Shown piece by piece: positions 26,876 through 35,529 of a DNA stretch of 64,000 nucleotides. Made by a program: the position numbers and the translations under genes. The DNA comes from Chryseobacterium cheonjiense (GTDB lineage Bacteria; Bacteroidota; Bacteroidia; Flavobacteriales; Weeksellaceae), in the NCBI RefSeq assembly GCF_012927265.1, contig NZ_JABBGF010000001.1, forward strand, positions 370,502 through 434,501, read 5' to 3'. The notes under the pieces are model-generated. The model made no database searches. It had not been told where the DNA came from and saw only the letters and a list, made by a program, of their open reading frames with translations. Each line of letters begins with the position of its first letter. Positions within the stretch are counted from its first letter, which is position 1.

Positions 26876-28015
26876 ATGAATTTCAATACAAAAGTAATAC
26901 ACGGTGGGCAACACCACGAATCGGCAACGGGATCTGTAAACGTTCCTGTATTTTTAACGTCCACTTTTGCTCAGAAAAGTCCAGGCGTACATTCGGGATA
27001 CGAATATTCAAGAGCGGCGAACCCTACAAGACAGGCTTTGGAAGATTCTCTGGCAAGCATTGAAAACGGGGCAAGAGGCCTTGCTTTCGGGTCAGGTTTA
27101 GCGGCTATCGATTGTGTTTTAAAATTATTAAACCCGGGAGATGAGGTTATTGCAGTAGACGACTTATACGGTGGAACCTACAGGATGTTTACCAGGCTTT
27201 TCGAAAAATATCAGCTGAAATTTACCTTCGTGAATTTTGATGATGCTTCAAAAATTGCCGATGTCATTACTGATAAAACGAAGCTAATCTGGGTGGAAAC
27301 ACCAACAAATCCTTTGATGAAGCTGGTCGACATCAAAGCGGTGGTTGAACTCGCAAAAGGCAAAGATATTTTAGTAGCGGTTGACAACACTTTCGCAACA
27401 CCTTACCTTCAAAGACCGATTGACATGGGTGCTGATATTGTAATGCACTCTGCAACCAAATATCTGGGAGGACATTCTGACGTTATTGCAGGTGCTTTGG
27501 TAGCGAAAGATGCTGAATTAGGTGAAAAACTTCACTTTATCCAGTTTGCGAGCGGTGGTATTTTAGGACCTCACGATTCTTATCTTGTATTAAGGGGAAT
27601 CAAAACATTGGCATTAAGAGTTCAGAGACACTCGGAAAACGGAATGGCTGTTGCCAAATATCTTGAATCTCATCCCGCTGTAGATAAAGTGATTTATCCG
27701 GGCCTGGAATCGCACCCGCAATATGAGCTTGCCAAATCTCAAATGAAAGATTTTGGAGGAATGGTTTCTTTTACGTTTAAATCAGGAAAAAAAGAAGATG
27801 CGATTAAATTTTTAGAAAAAGTAAGAGTGTTCACATTAGCTGAATCATTGGGTGGAGTAGAATCTCTGGCCAATCATCCTGCTTTGATGACCCATGCTTC
27901 CATCCCTGCAGAAAAACGTGCAGAACTGGGAATAACCGATGATCTGGTACGTTTAAGTGTCGGAATCGAAGATGCGGAAGATCTTATCGCAGATCTGGAA
28001 AGAGCTTTTTCGTAA
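26876..28015 (+). CDS. trans-sulfuration PLP enzyme (cystathionine gamma-synthase/lyase type)
   Basis: This 379-residue Cys/Met-metabolism PLP enzyme binds cofactor at Lys195 in MHSATKYLGGHSD. SGYEYSRAANPTRQALE, VDDLYGGTYRMF and WVETPTNPLMKL are conserved. The family includes cystathionine gamma-synthase and gamma-lyase, which are difficult to separate by sequence; either methionine synthesis or cysteine formation is possible. It has no operon partners in methionine synthesis. Confidence 0.87.
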   Translation: MNFNTKVIHGGQHHESATGSVNVPVFLTSTFAQKSPGVHSGYEYSRAANPTRQALEDSLASIENGARGLAFGSGLAAIDCVLKLLNPGDEVIAVDDLYGGTYRMFTRLFEKYQLKFTFVNFDDASKIADVITDKTKLIWVETPTNPLMKLVDIKAVVELAKGKDILVAVDNTFATPYLQRPIDMGADIVMHSATKYLGGHSDVIAGALVAKDAELGEKLHFIQFASGGILGPHDSYLVLRGIKTLALRVQRHSENGMAVAKYLESHPAVDKVIYPGLESHPQYELAKSQMKDFGGMVSFTFKSGKKEDAIKFLEKVRVFTLAESLGGVESLANHPALMTHASIPAEKRAELGITDDLVRLSVGIEDAEDLIADLERAFS

Positions 28016-28035
28016 ATTAAATTTTGTAACCACAG

Positions 28036-28098
28036 ACTTTGTCTTCCTGAAAGATTTAATCCAGTGTTTGCACTGAATTTCTTCAGGAGGGCAAAGTT
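28036..28098. repeat. long imperfect hairpin, possible intergenic repeat or terminator
   Basis: ACTTTGTCTTCCTGAA...CCAGTG folds onto CACTG...TTCAGGAGGGCAAAGT with a few mismatches, a 60-nt foldback between the PLP enzyme and GNAT genes. It could end transcription (TTTT follows) or be a dispersed palindromic repeat. Confidence 0.45.
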
Positions 28099-28111
28099 TT
28101 AAATTAAAAAA

Positions 28112-28552
28112 ATGACAAGAAAAGCAACCATTCAGGATGTAAGGCAATTATCTGAATTGTTCGATCAATACAGAGTATTTTACCATAAAGAATCTGATAT
28201 TCCTGCGGCCGAAAAATTCATAACGGAAAGAATCGAAAATAAAGATTCAGAAATTTTTGTTGCCGAACATGAAGGAGAAATGTTGGGTTTTGTACAGCTG
28301 TATCCTTTGTTTTCATCTACGAGAATGAAACGGTACTGGCTGCTGAATGATTTATATGTGAACGAAAATCATCGTGGAAACGGTTATTCTAAGCAATTAA
28401 TTGAAGAAGCGAAGAAAATGGCGAAATCTTCTGATGCATGCGGAATTCTTCTTGAAACCGGGAAATCCAACGATATCGGAAATCAATTATACCCATCCTG
28501 TGGATTTAAAATCTACGATGAAGTGAATTTTTATGAGTGGACGAATGAATGA
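28112..28552 (+). CDS. GNAT-family N-acetyltransferase
   Basis: This 146-residue protein has the classical GNAT core: FVAEHEGEMLGFVQLYP, LNDLYVNENHRGNGYSKQLIEEA (acetyl-CoA loop RGNGYS) and LETGKSNDIGNQLYPSCGF. Substrate unknown. It starts a run of co-directional genes with the DinB-fold gene 46 bp downstream. Confidence 0.87.
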   Translation: MTRKATIQDVRQLSELFDQYRVFYHKESDIPAAEKFITERIENKDSEIFVAEHEGEMLGFVQLYPLFSSTRMKRYWLLNDLYVNENHRGNGYSKQLIEEAKKMAKSSDACGILLETGKSNDIGNQLYPSCGFKIYDEVNFYEWTNE

Positions 28553-28598
28553 ATTATGTAACAATGAAATAAATTGCTGCATTGATAAATTATAAACA

Positions 28599-29102
28599 AT
28601 GACTAATTTTCAAAAATACATACAACGATATTTAGACTTAATTCCTTCCGAAAACTGGTTGGAAGAATTGAAAAAAACCGGAGAAGAAACGGCTGAACTT
28701 TACGCTCAGCTTTCGGAAGAACAATCTTCGTTTGCTTATGCAGAAGGAAAATGGACATTGAAAGAACTACTTTTGCATTTATCAGATACCGAAAGGGTAT
28801 TTCAATATCGAACTTTAGCATTCTTAAGAGGTGATCAAAATGAGTTGCCGGGTTTCGATGAAGAACTATATGCGAGCCAGTCTTTTGCCAATGAAAGAAC
28901 CATAAGCTCACTGTTGGAAGAATATCAGCTGATCAGAAAATCTTCCCAGATTTTACTGGAGACCGCTCATTTATCGGCATTGAAAAATGTTGGTACGGCA
29001 AATGGAAACCAAATTTCCGCAGAAACCATCGGAAAGTTAATTGTCGGACACAATTTGCATCACCTGAATATTATTAAAGAAAGGTATTGGCCGGGATTAT
29101 GA
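28599..29102 (+). CDS. DinB-superfamily protein
   Basis: This 167-residue four-helix protein has the DinB-type metal-binding pattern: His in LLLHLSDTERVFQYR and two in IVGHNLHHLNIIKERYW at the C-terminus. Related proteins include thiol-dependent transferases (YfiT/bacillithiol S-transferase fold), but many have no known activity. Its TGA overlaps the next gene's ATG (ATGA), so the two are translationally coupled. Confidence 0.85.
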   Translation: MTNFQKYIQRYLDLIPSENWLEELKKTGEETAELYAQLSEEQSSFAYAEGKWTLKELLLHLSDTERVFQYRTLAFLRGDQNELPGFDEELYASQSFANERTISSLLEEYQLIRKSSQILLETAHLSALKNVGTANGNQISAETIGKLIVGHNLHHLNIIKERYWPGL

Positions 29103-29560
29103 GAAAGTTTTCACCAAAAGATGCATCCATTCTCATAAGCCTGATCATTTTTATATCTTCTCTTTTCTTTACTGCATTTAAAGTGATGGAACCTAAAGAA
29201 ATTAGAGATTATCATTCTTTAGAACTTTTACTAGTAGGTAGTATTAGTTTTTTAGGTGGCGGGATTTTAGAATTTTTTATATGGTCTGCAAACATCTGGT
29301 TTATCCTGTCACTGACTTTCGCCTTTTTTAATAATTTTTTTATTTCCATTATTACAGGAATAATTGCATTATGTATTTCGGGATCTTTTATATTCTGGAA
29401 TACAGTACTAGTATCAGAAAGTGGTAGAGAAGCTGAGATTTATAGCTTCGAAATGGGTTATTTTCTATGGTTAGCTTCAATCTTATTTTTAACTATTTCC
29501 TCAGTCTATTTCAAAATTAAAAATAACAGACCTAAAAGCATCAATAGCAACGGGCTTTAG
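29099..29560 (+). CDS. small four-helix membrane protein ending in a REP palindrome
   Basis: This 153-residue protein has four hydrophobic segments (about 9-27, 44-68, 70-96 and 118-138). The ATG at 29099 overlaps the DinB stop codon and is preferred to an upstream TTG. No family was recognised. The last codons and the TAG stop (SNGL*) lie inside the palindrome AACGGGCTTTAGCCCGTT, so the C-terminus was probably set by arrival of the repeat. Confidence 0.65.
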   Translation: MRKFSPKDASILISLIIFISSLFFTAFKVMEPKEIRDYHSLELLLVGSISFLGGGILEFFIWSANIWFILSLTFAFFNNFFISIITGIIALCISGSFIFWNTVLVSESGREAEIYSFEMGYFLWLASILFLTISSVYFKIKNNRPKSINSNGL

Positions 29561-29619
29561 CCCGTTTGCCTTTTCAATACAATTCCGAATGGCTTTAGCC
29601 TAAACTTAAAATAAATTTT

Positions 29620-29627
29620 TATTTTTG
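29620..29627 (+). promoter_or_regulatory. -7 promoter element of the transposase
   Basis: TATTTTTG fits TAnnTTTG, 15 bases before the tnpA ATG, just inside the left palindrome pair. Confidence 0.45.
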
Positions 29628-29641
29628 GCAAAACAACACAA

Positions 29642-30067
29642 ATGCCTTTTATTAAAGTTTATATCCACGTCGTTTTCTCAACAAAAAACAGGATTCCTTA
29701 TTTAAATACTACAGCATTAAGACTAAAAGTATGGAAGCATATTAAAGAAAATGCTTCAGAAAAAAGAATTTTTGTAGATGTTGTCAACGGTTATTCTGAT
29801 CATTGTCACTGTTTAATTTCTTTAGGTTCAGATCAGAATATCGGAAAAGTTATCCAGCTCCTGAAAGGAGAATCTTCTTTTTGGATCAATAAAAACCAAC
29901 TTACAAAAACTAAATTTGCCTGGCAGGAAGAGTATTTTGCAGTTTCCGTTTCGGAATCTATGGTTGATACGGTACGGAATTATATTATACATCAGGAAAA
30001 GCATCATCAAAAGAAAACATTTGCTGAAGAATGTCAGGAGTTTTTAGACAAATTTAATTTTAAATAA
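29642..30067 (+). CDS. IS200/IS605-like Y1 transposase, REP-associated type
   Basis: This 141-residue single-strand transposase has the HUH motif His54-Cys-His56 in SDHCHCLISL and the catalytic Tyr114 in VRNYIIHQEKHH. The N-terminus FIKVYIHVVFSTKNR is typical of the TnpA/RAYT group. No tnpB-like gene accompanies it, and palindromic REP pairs flank it instead of IS ends. RAYTs are single-copy, domesticated or slow-moving relatives that cut REP hairpins. The gene looks intact. Confidence 0.9.
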   Translation: MPFIKVYIHVVFSTKNRIPYLNTTALRLKVWKHIKENASEKRIFVDVVNGYSDHCHCLISLGSDQNIGKVIQLLKGESSFWINKNQLTKTKFAWQEEYFAVSVSESMVDTVRNYIIHQEKHHQKKTFAEECQEFLDKFNFK

Positions 30068-30070
30068 GCT

Positions 30071-30101
30071 TTGGCTGAAGCCAATTGAATTTTTATCTTT
30101 G
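30071..30101 (+). promoter_or_regulatory. promoter inside the right REP pair, for the Sua5-like gene
   Basis: TTG at 30071 and a perfect TATCTTTG at 30094-30101, with a 20-nt spacer, form a full Bacteroidota promoter. It lies between the two palindromes downstream of the transposase and drives toward the ATG at 30133. Confidence 0.65.
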
Positions 30102-30132
30102 GAAGACGGGCTAAAGCCCGCCCCTATTCATT

Positions 30133-30681
30133 ATGGAAAAGATCATACAAATACTAAAATCAGGCGGTACCATATTATACCCTACAGATACCATCTGGGG
30201 AATCGGTTGTGACGCCACTAATATAGAAGCAGTCAATAAAATTTTTGACATTAAAAAACGGGAAAAGAACAAATCCATGATTATCCTGGTAGAATCTGAA
30301 AAGAGGCTGCAGGATCTCGTTGATGTACCGGAAATGGCTTGGGAAATCATCGATTTGAGCGAAAAACCGGTTACGATCGTCTATGAAAATCCAAGAGGTC
30401 TGCCAAAAGAACTGTTGGCAGAAGACGGCAGCATCGGGATTCGTCTCGTTAAAAATGATTTTTGTAAGAAGCTCATCACCAAACTCAATAAGCCATTGGT
30501 TTCCACCTCTGCTAATTTCAGTGGTGAAAAAAGCCCTTTAAAGTTTTCGGACATTTCACAGGAGATGATTGATCTGGTAGATTATGCAGTGGAAGAAGAC
30601 AGGGAAAAAGTGTCTCAGTATTCAGGCTCTTCAGTTATCAAAATCTGGAGCGACAACAGAATAAAAGTACTTCGCGAATAA
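30133..30681 (+). CDS. Sua5/YciO/YrdC threonylcarbamoyl-AMP synthase
   Basis: This enzyme makes threonylcarbamoyl-AMP from threonine, bicarbonate and ATP for the t6A37 modification of tRNA. The 182-residue protein has the YrdC signatures GGTILYPTDTIWGIGCDA, KKREKNKSMIILVES, GSIGIRLV and LVSTSANFSGE. It lacks the C-terminal Sua5 domain, so it is the TsaC-like short form. It could be the sole TsaC or a YciO-like paralogue; the sequence alone does not decide. Confidence 0.85.
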   Translation: MEKIIQILKSGGTILYPTDTIWGIGCDATNIEAVNKIFDIKKREKNKSMIILVESEKRLQDLVDVPEMAWEIIDLSEKPVTIVYENPRGLPKELLAEDGSIGIRLVKNDFCKKLITKLNKPLVSTSANFSGEKSPLKFSDISQEMIDLVDYAVEEDREKVSQYSGSSVIKIWSDNRIKVLRE

Positions 30682-30696
30682 GAAAAAAGATTTAAT

Positions 30697-30704
30697 TATC
30701 TTTG
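30697..30704 (+). promoter_or_regulatory. -7 promoter element upstream of cca
   Basis: A perfect TATCTTTG lies 130 bases before the cca start. The leader between them contains an imperfect inverted repeat (CCATTAAGAAGTC...CTTAGTGG). No -33 TTG was found. Confidence 0.5.
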
Positions 30705-30834
30705 CAAAATCATTCAGCCATTAAGAAGTCGGAAACTTAGTTTTACACTAAAATCTGATTTCTTAGTGGTTTTAAATTAAATAATAGTTGAGCTTTAATC
30801 TATTATTGATCAATATCATCTAACATCTATAAAA

Positions 30835-32256
30835 ATGTTCATTAACCTTAATCAAAATAAAAACCTTAAACTTTTTAAAATAATTTCTGAAGTCGCAGCA
30901 GGAAAGGAACAGTCGGTGTACATCGTTGGCGGTTATGTCCGTGATTTGCTGATGAAAAGAAAAGCTTCTACCGATATTGATTTTGTAACTGAACAGAGCG
31001 GAATTGAACTGGCCCAAAATGTCGGAAAGGAAATTGATCCGAAGATGAAAGTTTCCGTCTTTAAAACGTATGGTACGGCAATGATCAGGTACAAAGACCT
31101 TGAACTTGAATTTGTAGGTGCCAGAAAAGAAAGTTATACAGAAGACAGCCGGAAGCCGGAAGTGGAAGGCGGTACCATCGAAGACGATCAGAAGCGAAGG
31201 GATTTTACCATCAATGCAATGGCAATTTCTTTGAATAAAGATAATTTTGGTGAATTAATCGATCCGTTTAACGGAATGGAAGATCTGGAAAACGGAATTC
31301 TGCGAACACCGTTGGAACCTGCGCAGACATATTCTGATGATCCGTTACGAATGATGAGAGCCATTCGTTTTGCTTCTACTTTGCAATTCAGAATCGAAGA
31401 AAAATCACTGGAAGCCATTAAGCAGGAAGCAGAGCGTATTAAAATCGTTTCAATGGAAAGAATCATGGTAGAATTTAACAAAATCATGCTTTCCCAAAAA
31501 CCTTCAGTCGGGCTCAGACTGATGGAAGAAACCGGTTTGATGAAACTGATTATCCCCGAACTGATCGACCTGAAAGGAATAGAAGAAATAGAAGGGCAGA
31601 CTCACAAAGATAATTTTTACCATACCCTGGAAGTGGTAGACAATATTTCACAAAATACCGACAATCTATGGCTTCGTTGGGCGGCATTGCTTCACGATAT
31701 CGGAAAAGCACCGACCAAAAAGTTTGTGGAAGGAACGGGCTGGACATTCCATGGGCACGAGTTTTTAGGTTCTAAAATGGTGAAAGCTTTATTTCAGAGA
31801 CTGAAACTTCCTTTAGGTCCGGATATGAAATATGTTCAGAAAATGGTAAAGCTTTCTTCCCGCCCTATCGCACTGATTACGGATGATGCTTCAGATTCTG
31901 CGTTAAGAAGGCTCTTGTTTGATTCCGGGGAAGATATGGAAGATCTTTTTACCCTTTGCAAAGCCGATATCACAACGAAAAATTCTAAAAAGCAGGAAAA
32001 ATTCAAAAAGAACTTTGAATATGTAGCGGTAAAAATTAAAGAAGTGGAAGAAAAAGATCAGGTAAGGAATTTTCAGCCGCCAATTTCCGGAGAAGAAATT
32101 ATGGCTCTGTTTAACCTGAAACCCGGCCGTGAAATAGGAATTTTAAAAGAAAAAGTAAAAGAAGCTATCCTTGAAGGCGAGATTGAAAATGACAGCGAAA
32201 AAGCAAAGCAATTCGTCATTGCAGAAGGAGAAAAACTGGGCTTAACACTTGTTTAA
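30835..32256 (+). CDS. cca: CCA tRNA nucleotidyltransferase with HD domain
   Basis: This enzyme adds or repairs the 3' CCA of tRNAs. The 473-residue protein has the nucleotidyltransferase head VYIVGGYVRDLLM...STDIDFV, the metal-binding RRDFTINAMAI, the tRNA-binding middle region (YSDDPLRMMRAIRFAST) and a C-terminal HD phosphohydrolase domain (ALLHDIGKAPTKK with His287-Asp288, FHGHEFLG). The next gene starts directly after its TAA. Confidence 0.9.
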   Translation: MFINLNQNKNLKLFKIISEVAAGKEQSVYIVGGYVRDLLMKRKASTDIDFVTEQSGIELAQNVGKEIDPKMKVSVFKTYGTAMIRYKDLELEFVGARKESYTEDSRKPEVEGGTIEDDQKRRDFTINAMAISLNKDNFGELIDPFNGMEDLENGILRTPLEPAQTYSDDPLRMMRAIRFASTLQFRIEEKSLEAIKQEAERIKIVSMERIMVEFNKIMLSQKPSVGLRLMEETGLMKLIIPELIDLKGIEEIEGQTHKDNFYHTLEVVDNISQNTDNLWLRWAALLHDIGKAPTKKFVEGTGWTFHGHEFLGSKMVKALFQRLKLPLGPDMKYVQKMVKLSSRPIALITDDASDSALRRLLFDSGEDMEDLFTLCKADITTKNSKKQEKFKKNFEYVAVKIKEVEEKDQVRNFQPPISGEEIMALFNLKPGREIGILKEKVKEAILEGEIENDSEKAKQFVIAEGEKLGLTLV

Positions 32257-32595
32257 ATGTTTTTTGGACCATTTGATTATATCATACTGATAATCATTGT
32301 AATTTTCAACATTGTAGTTTGGAAATATGAAATTATAAAGAAACGCAATTGGATATTTTATTTGATTGCGTTTTTTCTTTTCGGCTTTATTATTCCTGTT
32401 TTTTCTATTTATTTCGAAGTTCAGAGAGCGATAAAAGGCCAGCCGTTTGTTGATAATTTTACATTGTTGTATACGTATTTCAGATTTCCGGTCTGGTGGC
32501 TGATAGGATTGCTTGAGGTAATTTGGTTAAAATTTTATCTTAAAATAAAAATCCGGGCGGTTTCGAAGAAACCGCCCGGAAAAAAACACAAATGA
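32257..32595 (+). CDS. small three-helix membrane protein whose 3' end forms a terminator
   Basis: This 112-residue protein has hydrophobic segments at about 6-25, 33-53 and 76-96. It starts immediately after the cca stop with no gap. The last coding part (codons for RAVSKKPPGKKHK) is itself the stem and loop of a strong terminator hairpin. No family was recognised. Confidence 0.65.
   Translation: MFFGPFDYIILIIIVIFNIVVWKYEIIKKRNWIFYLIAFFLFGFIIPVFSIYFEVQRAIKGQPFVDNFTLLYTYFRFPVWWLIGLLEVIWLKFYLKIKIRAVSKKPPGKKHK
32552..32586 (+). terminator. terminator inside the end of a coding region
   Basis: TCCGGGCGGTTTC / GAAACCGCCCGGA form a perfect 13-bp stem with a GAA loop, flanked by A runs on both sides. 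It lies within the last 15 codons of the small membrane protein gene. The A-flanked layout (TAAAATAAAAA before, AAAAAAA after) suggests it works better on the minus strand. Confidence 0.6.
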
Positions 32596-32634
32596 TGAAA
32601 AAATAAATTGTATTGGTATATCAATACAAAGTTG

Positions 32635-33675
32635 TTAGTTCCAGTATGCTCCGTTGGTACCTTTACCCGCAGTAAACGTTTTCATTAGAGAACCGCTCGT
32701 AGAATAAACGCTGATTTTACTGTCCTGAGTAAATCCGTTGGCGTCAGAAACAAAAATTCTGTCGTTTACAACGCTGAATCCGTACAGATTAGAATAAGGA
32801 TCAACGCTGTTGCTTACCGTAAACAATGGAGCAGTAGGCACGGTAGAAGCTGTTAAATCCATCGCATATACTTTTAGCCCTGAAGTAAAGTAAAATTTAC
32901 CCTTTTCAATTTCAAGATTCGTAGCATCGGTAATTCCTGTTAAAGTAAACGTTTTAGTGATGTTTCCGGTATTGGAAATCTGGTAAATATAAGAATCTGC
33001 AGTTCCTGCGGCGATCGCATATACCGTTCCGTTGCTGGAGATCATCTTATTGATATTTCCGTTCGGTATCGTGATCGTAGACTGTATTTCGTTATTAGAT
33101 GTTGTAATATAAGTGATTTTATTTCCGAAACCGAAAGAAGCATTTTGTACGAAAATATTATTTCCTGCTTCCACAACTCTTTCAACAGCGTCTGTGAAGT
33201 TGATTTTCTTAACAAAAGATAGGTCGGAAGCTTTATAAATGCTTACATATTTGTCACCTCCGTATTTGTCATTGGTTACGTAGATATTATTGTTGGCAAA
33301 AGCCATGAAACGGGGCGAATTCAGCTGAGCAGTAATTTCTCCCGTTCTCTTAAAGTTGAATCTGTTGACAATCTGAATTTTATTAGAGTTATTCAGCAAC
33401 AGATAAGCATGATCTCCATTAAAGCTGATCATCTGTAAAACATCACCAAGGTTAGAATCACCATTGTTGGCAGAAAAAATATTATCCTGCTTCAGGGTCA
33501 GGTCAGAGGTAATATACGTTACATCTGCATTTGGTTTTCCGAAATTTCCCTCGTTGCTTAGTAAAAATCCGTTTCCGTAATACATTTCCTCGCTTATATT
33601 CTCATCACTGCTACAAGAAATATTGAAAAGCAATGCAAAAGCAAAAGCCAGGGTCAGAAGTTTAGTTATTTTCAT
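32635..33675 (-). CDS. surface beta-propeller lipoprotein, BtuG-like
   Basis: This 346-residue lipoprotein (lipobox FNISC, Cys21) carries acidic residues right after the Cys (CSSDE), which resembles the surface-export signal of Bacteroidota lipoproteins. The rest is a DUF5074/YncE-like beta-propeller with repeated IYVTND, IFVQNA and VYAIAA blades. Its gene follows a BtuB-like receptor by 13 bp under a cobalamin riboswitch. In Bacteroides, BtuG is a propeller lipoprotein that captures B12 for BtuB. A BtuG-like role is inferred from fold and position. Confidence 0.8.
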   Translation of the reverse strand: MKITKLLTLAFAFALLFNISCSSDENISEEMYYGNGFLLSNEGNFGKPNADVTYITSDLTLKQDNIFSANNGDSNLGDVLQMISFNGDHAYLLLNNSNKIQIVNRFNFKRTGEITAQLNSPRFMAFANNNIYVTNDKYGGDKYVSIYKASDLSFVKKINFTDAVERVVEAGNNIFVQNASFGFGNKITYITTSNNEIQSTITIPNGNINKMISSNGTVYAIAAGTADSYIYQISNTGNITKTFTLTGITDATNLEIEKGKFYFTSGLKVYAMDLTASTVPTAPLFTVSNSVDPYSNLYGFSVVNDRIFVSDANGFTQDSKISVYSTSGSLMKTFTAGKGTNGAYWN

Positions 33676-33688
33676 AATATGTTAAATG

Positions 33689-35515
33689 TTAAAAATTAAT
33701 ATTGATGTAGATGCTGTAATTTCTTTTAGGTAAAGGATAATAAGAAACGGTCTGGTAAACAGTGTCGGTGAGATTATTTACCTTAAATCCTAAAGTATAA
33801 TGATCTGAAAAATTTGCGGAAATTCCGGTATTCATTACAAAATACGGATCAATGGCATCAGCTTTCTTTTCGTCAGTCGTAGTATATGTAAGTCCGTTGA
33901 AAAGCCCTTGAACATACACACTCAGGAAACGGTAGCGGTAATCGATATTTCCGGTAGCTTTATGCAGCGGTACATACATCATCTGCATTCCAGTAAGCTT
34001 GTTGGTAGATCTGGAATACGTGTATCCGCCGTTAAACGTGAGATGATGATTCCCTAGGTTTTTACGATAAGTGACCTGTGAATCAACCCCATAAATTTCA
34101 ACGCTGTAAGTGTTGAAAGCAGCCCAGAATCCTGCAGCCGTCGGAAGCCAGTTGATATAGTTTTTAATATCCATATAATACGGACTCACCGTCAGTCTGA
34201 AATCCCCAAATGTAAACTCATGATCCATATCAATATTCATGGAAGTCTCCGGAACCAGATCAGGATTTCCTCCCTGCCGCCAGTATAAATCGTTAAATGT
34301 CGGAAACTTAAAGTTTCTTGAAAGACTTGCACCCGCCTGATACCATTTTACCGGTTGCCATTTTCCTGAAAAGGAATATAAGACAGGGGAGGACAGGTTT
34401 TCCACAAAATCTTTTTTGATACCTGCTTCAAAGCGCAGATCAGAAGTCACAAAATATCGTACAAGTCCCGCTCCAGCTCCTACATTCCTGCTGATATCGC
34501 CAATGCCGGACTGATAGCCAATACCTTTATTTACCTGAAATTCGCCAATGGCATTGATATTGAGCTTCGGAGTAATGAAATAATTAAAATCATTTCTGAA
34601 AATATAATTTTTTCCCTGCGCGCCACTTTCTTTCGGCTTTTCAATATCTCCAAAATACTGGAAATTATCTTCTGTGTAAGCTGCTTTCAGACTATTGGAA
34701 AAATCATTTCTGGTAATATCCCATGAAATAAGGCTGCGCAGTGTCTGAGCGTTGTATTTAGTTTTATTGCCGTTTTCCGTAAAAATGGGGTAGTGCTGCG
34801 AACCGTCAAATAGTTGGTTTTGCCACGAAACCGTCTGGTGCGGTGCAATTTTATACGAAGCACCGATATTGATCGACGAATTGTAAAATCTGCCGTTTCT
34901 GTTAATATATTCCTTCTCGGGAACTTCATAATCATTTTGGCTGATGACATAATTTCCCGAAACCTTCACGCTGAATTTATCATTGCTGAAAGACGTTCTC
35001 AGAAAATTATTAAAGGTCCCGAACGATGCTGCTTCCGAATAAAGAAAAGCATGAGCACCCTTGTTAAACTCCAGATTATTATTAAGATGAATACTCCCTC
35101 CGATGGCAGAACTTCCATACTGTACACTTCCGCCGCCGGCTTTCACTTCAAGTTCATCATACCCGAAAAGCGGAATATTATTTACATCACCCTGTCCCAG
35201 AAAAGTGGAGTTAATATTGATGCCGTTCCATACAAAAGCAGTGTGTCCCGCGCTTGTTCCCCTGAAAGAAGGAGATGATACAGCACCGCGGCCATTTTCT
35301 TTAATATAAAGCTGGGATTGGAAACGCAAAAGCTCGGAAAGATTGGTGGCGTTTTTTTCGAAATCTTTCGGACGGATGGTATTGACGTTGTGAAAAAGCT
35401 TTACCTTATTCATCTGGTTGTCAAAGATGTAAACCGTGTCAATGGCTTTCTCCTGGGCAGAAAGAAAGTAGCCGTAAGCCGAAAAAATCAGTACTAAAGA
35501 TTTTTTTATATCCAT
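33689..35515 (-). CDS. btuB: TonB-dependent vitamin B12 receptor (BtuB-like)
   Basis: This 608-residue outer-membrane receptor has a signal peptide (SAYGYFLSAQ) and a plug domain (ATNLSELLRFQSQLYIKENG, SPSFRGTSAGHTAFVWNGI, ELEVKAGGGSVQYGSSAIGG). A beta-barrel follows, ending NYSIYININF with a C-terminal Phe. A cobalamin riboswitch lies directly upstream, which identifies the substrate as a corrinoid with good confidence. It forms an operon with the propeller lipoprotein. Confidence 0.9.
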   Translation of the reverse strand: MDIKKSLVLIFSAYGYFLSAQEKAIDTVYIFDNQMNKVKLFHNVNTIRPKDFEKNATNLSELLRFQSQLYIKENGRGAVSSPSFRGTSAGHTAFVWNGININSTFLGQGDVNNIPLFGYDELEVKAGGGSVQYGSSAIGGSIHLNNNLEFNKGAHAFLYSEAASFGTFNNFLRTSFSNDKFSVKVSGNYVISQNDYEVPEKEYINRNGRFYNSSINIGASYKIAPHQTVSWQNQLFDGSQHYPIFTENGNKTKYNAQTLRSLISWDITRNDFSNSLKAAYTEDNFQYFGDIEKPKESGAQGKNYIFRNDFNYFITPKLNINAIGEFQVNKGIGYQSGIGDISRNVGAGAGLVRYFVTSDLRFEAGIKKDFVENLSSPVLYSFSGKWQPVKWYQAGASLSRNFKFPTFNDLYWRQGGNPDLVPETSMNIDMDHEFTFGDFRLTVSPYYMDIKNYINWLPTAAGFWAAFNTYSVEIYGVDSQVTYRKNLGNHHLTFNGGYTYSRSTNKLTGMQMMYVPLHKATGNIDYRYRFLSVYVQGLFNGLTYTTTDEKKADAIDPYFVMNTGISANFSDHYTLGFKVNNLTDTVYQTVSYYPLPKRNYSIYININF

Positions 35516-35529
35516 TCTATTGTTACTTT

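Larger units (their letters stand above)
29549..30120. mobile_element. REP-associated transposase unit with inverted palindrome pairs
   Basis: Two palindromes lie on each side of the transposase in mirrored order. Left are CGGGCTTTAGCCCG (29551-29564) and GGCTTTAGCC (29591-29600). Right are TTGGCTGAAGCCAA (30071-30084) and CGGGCTAAAGCCCG (30107-30120). The inner-outer spacing is 22-26 bases on both sides. This is the layout of a RAYT (REP-associated tyrosine transposase) between inverted REP doublets. Confidence 0.8.
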
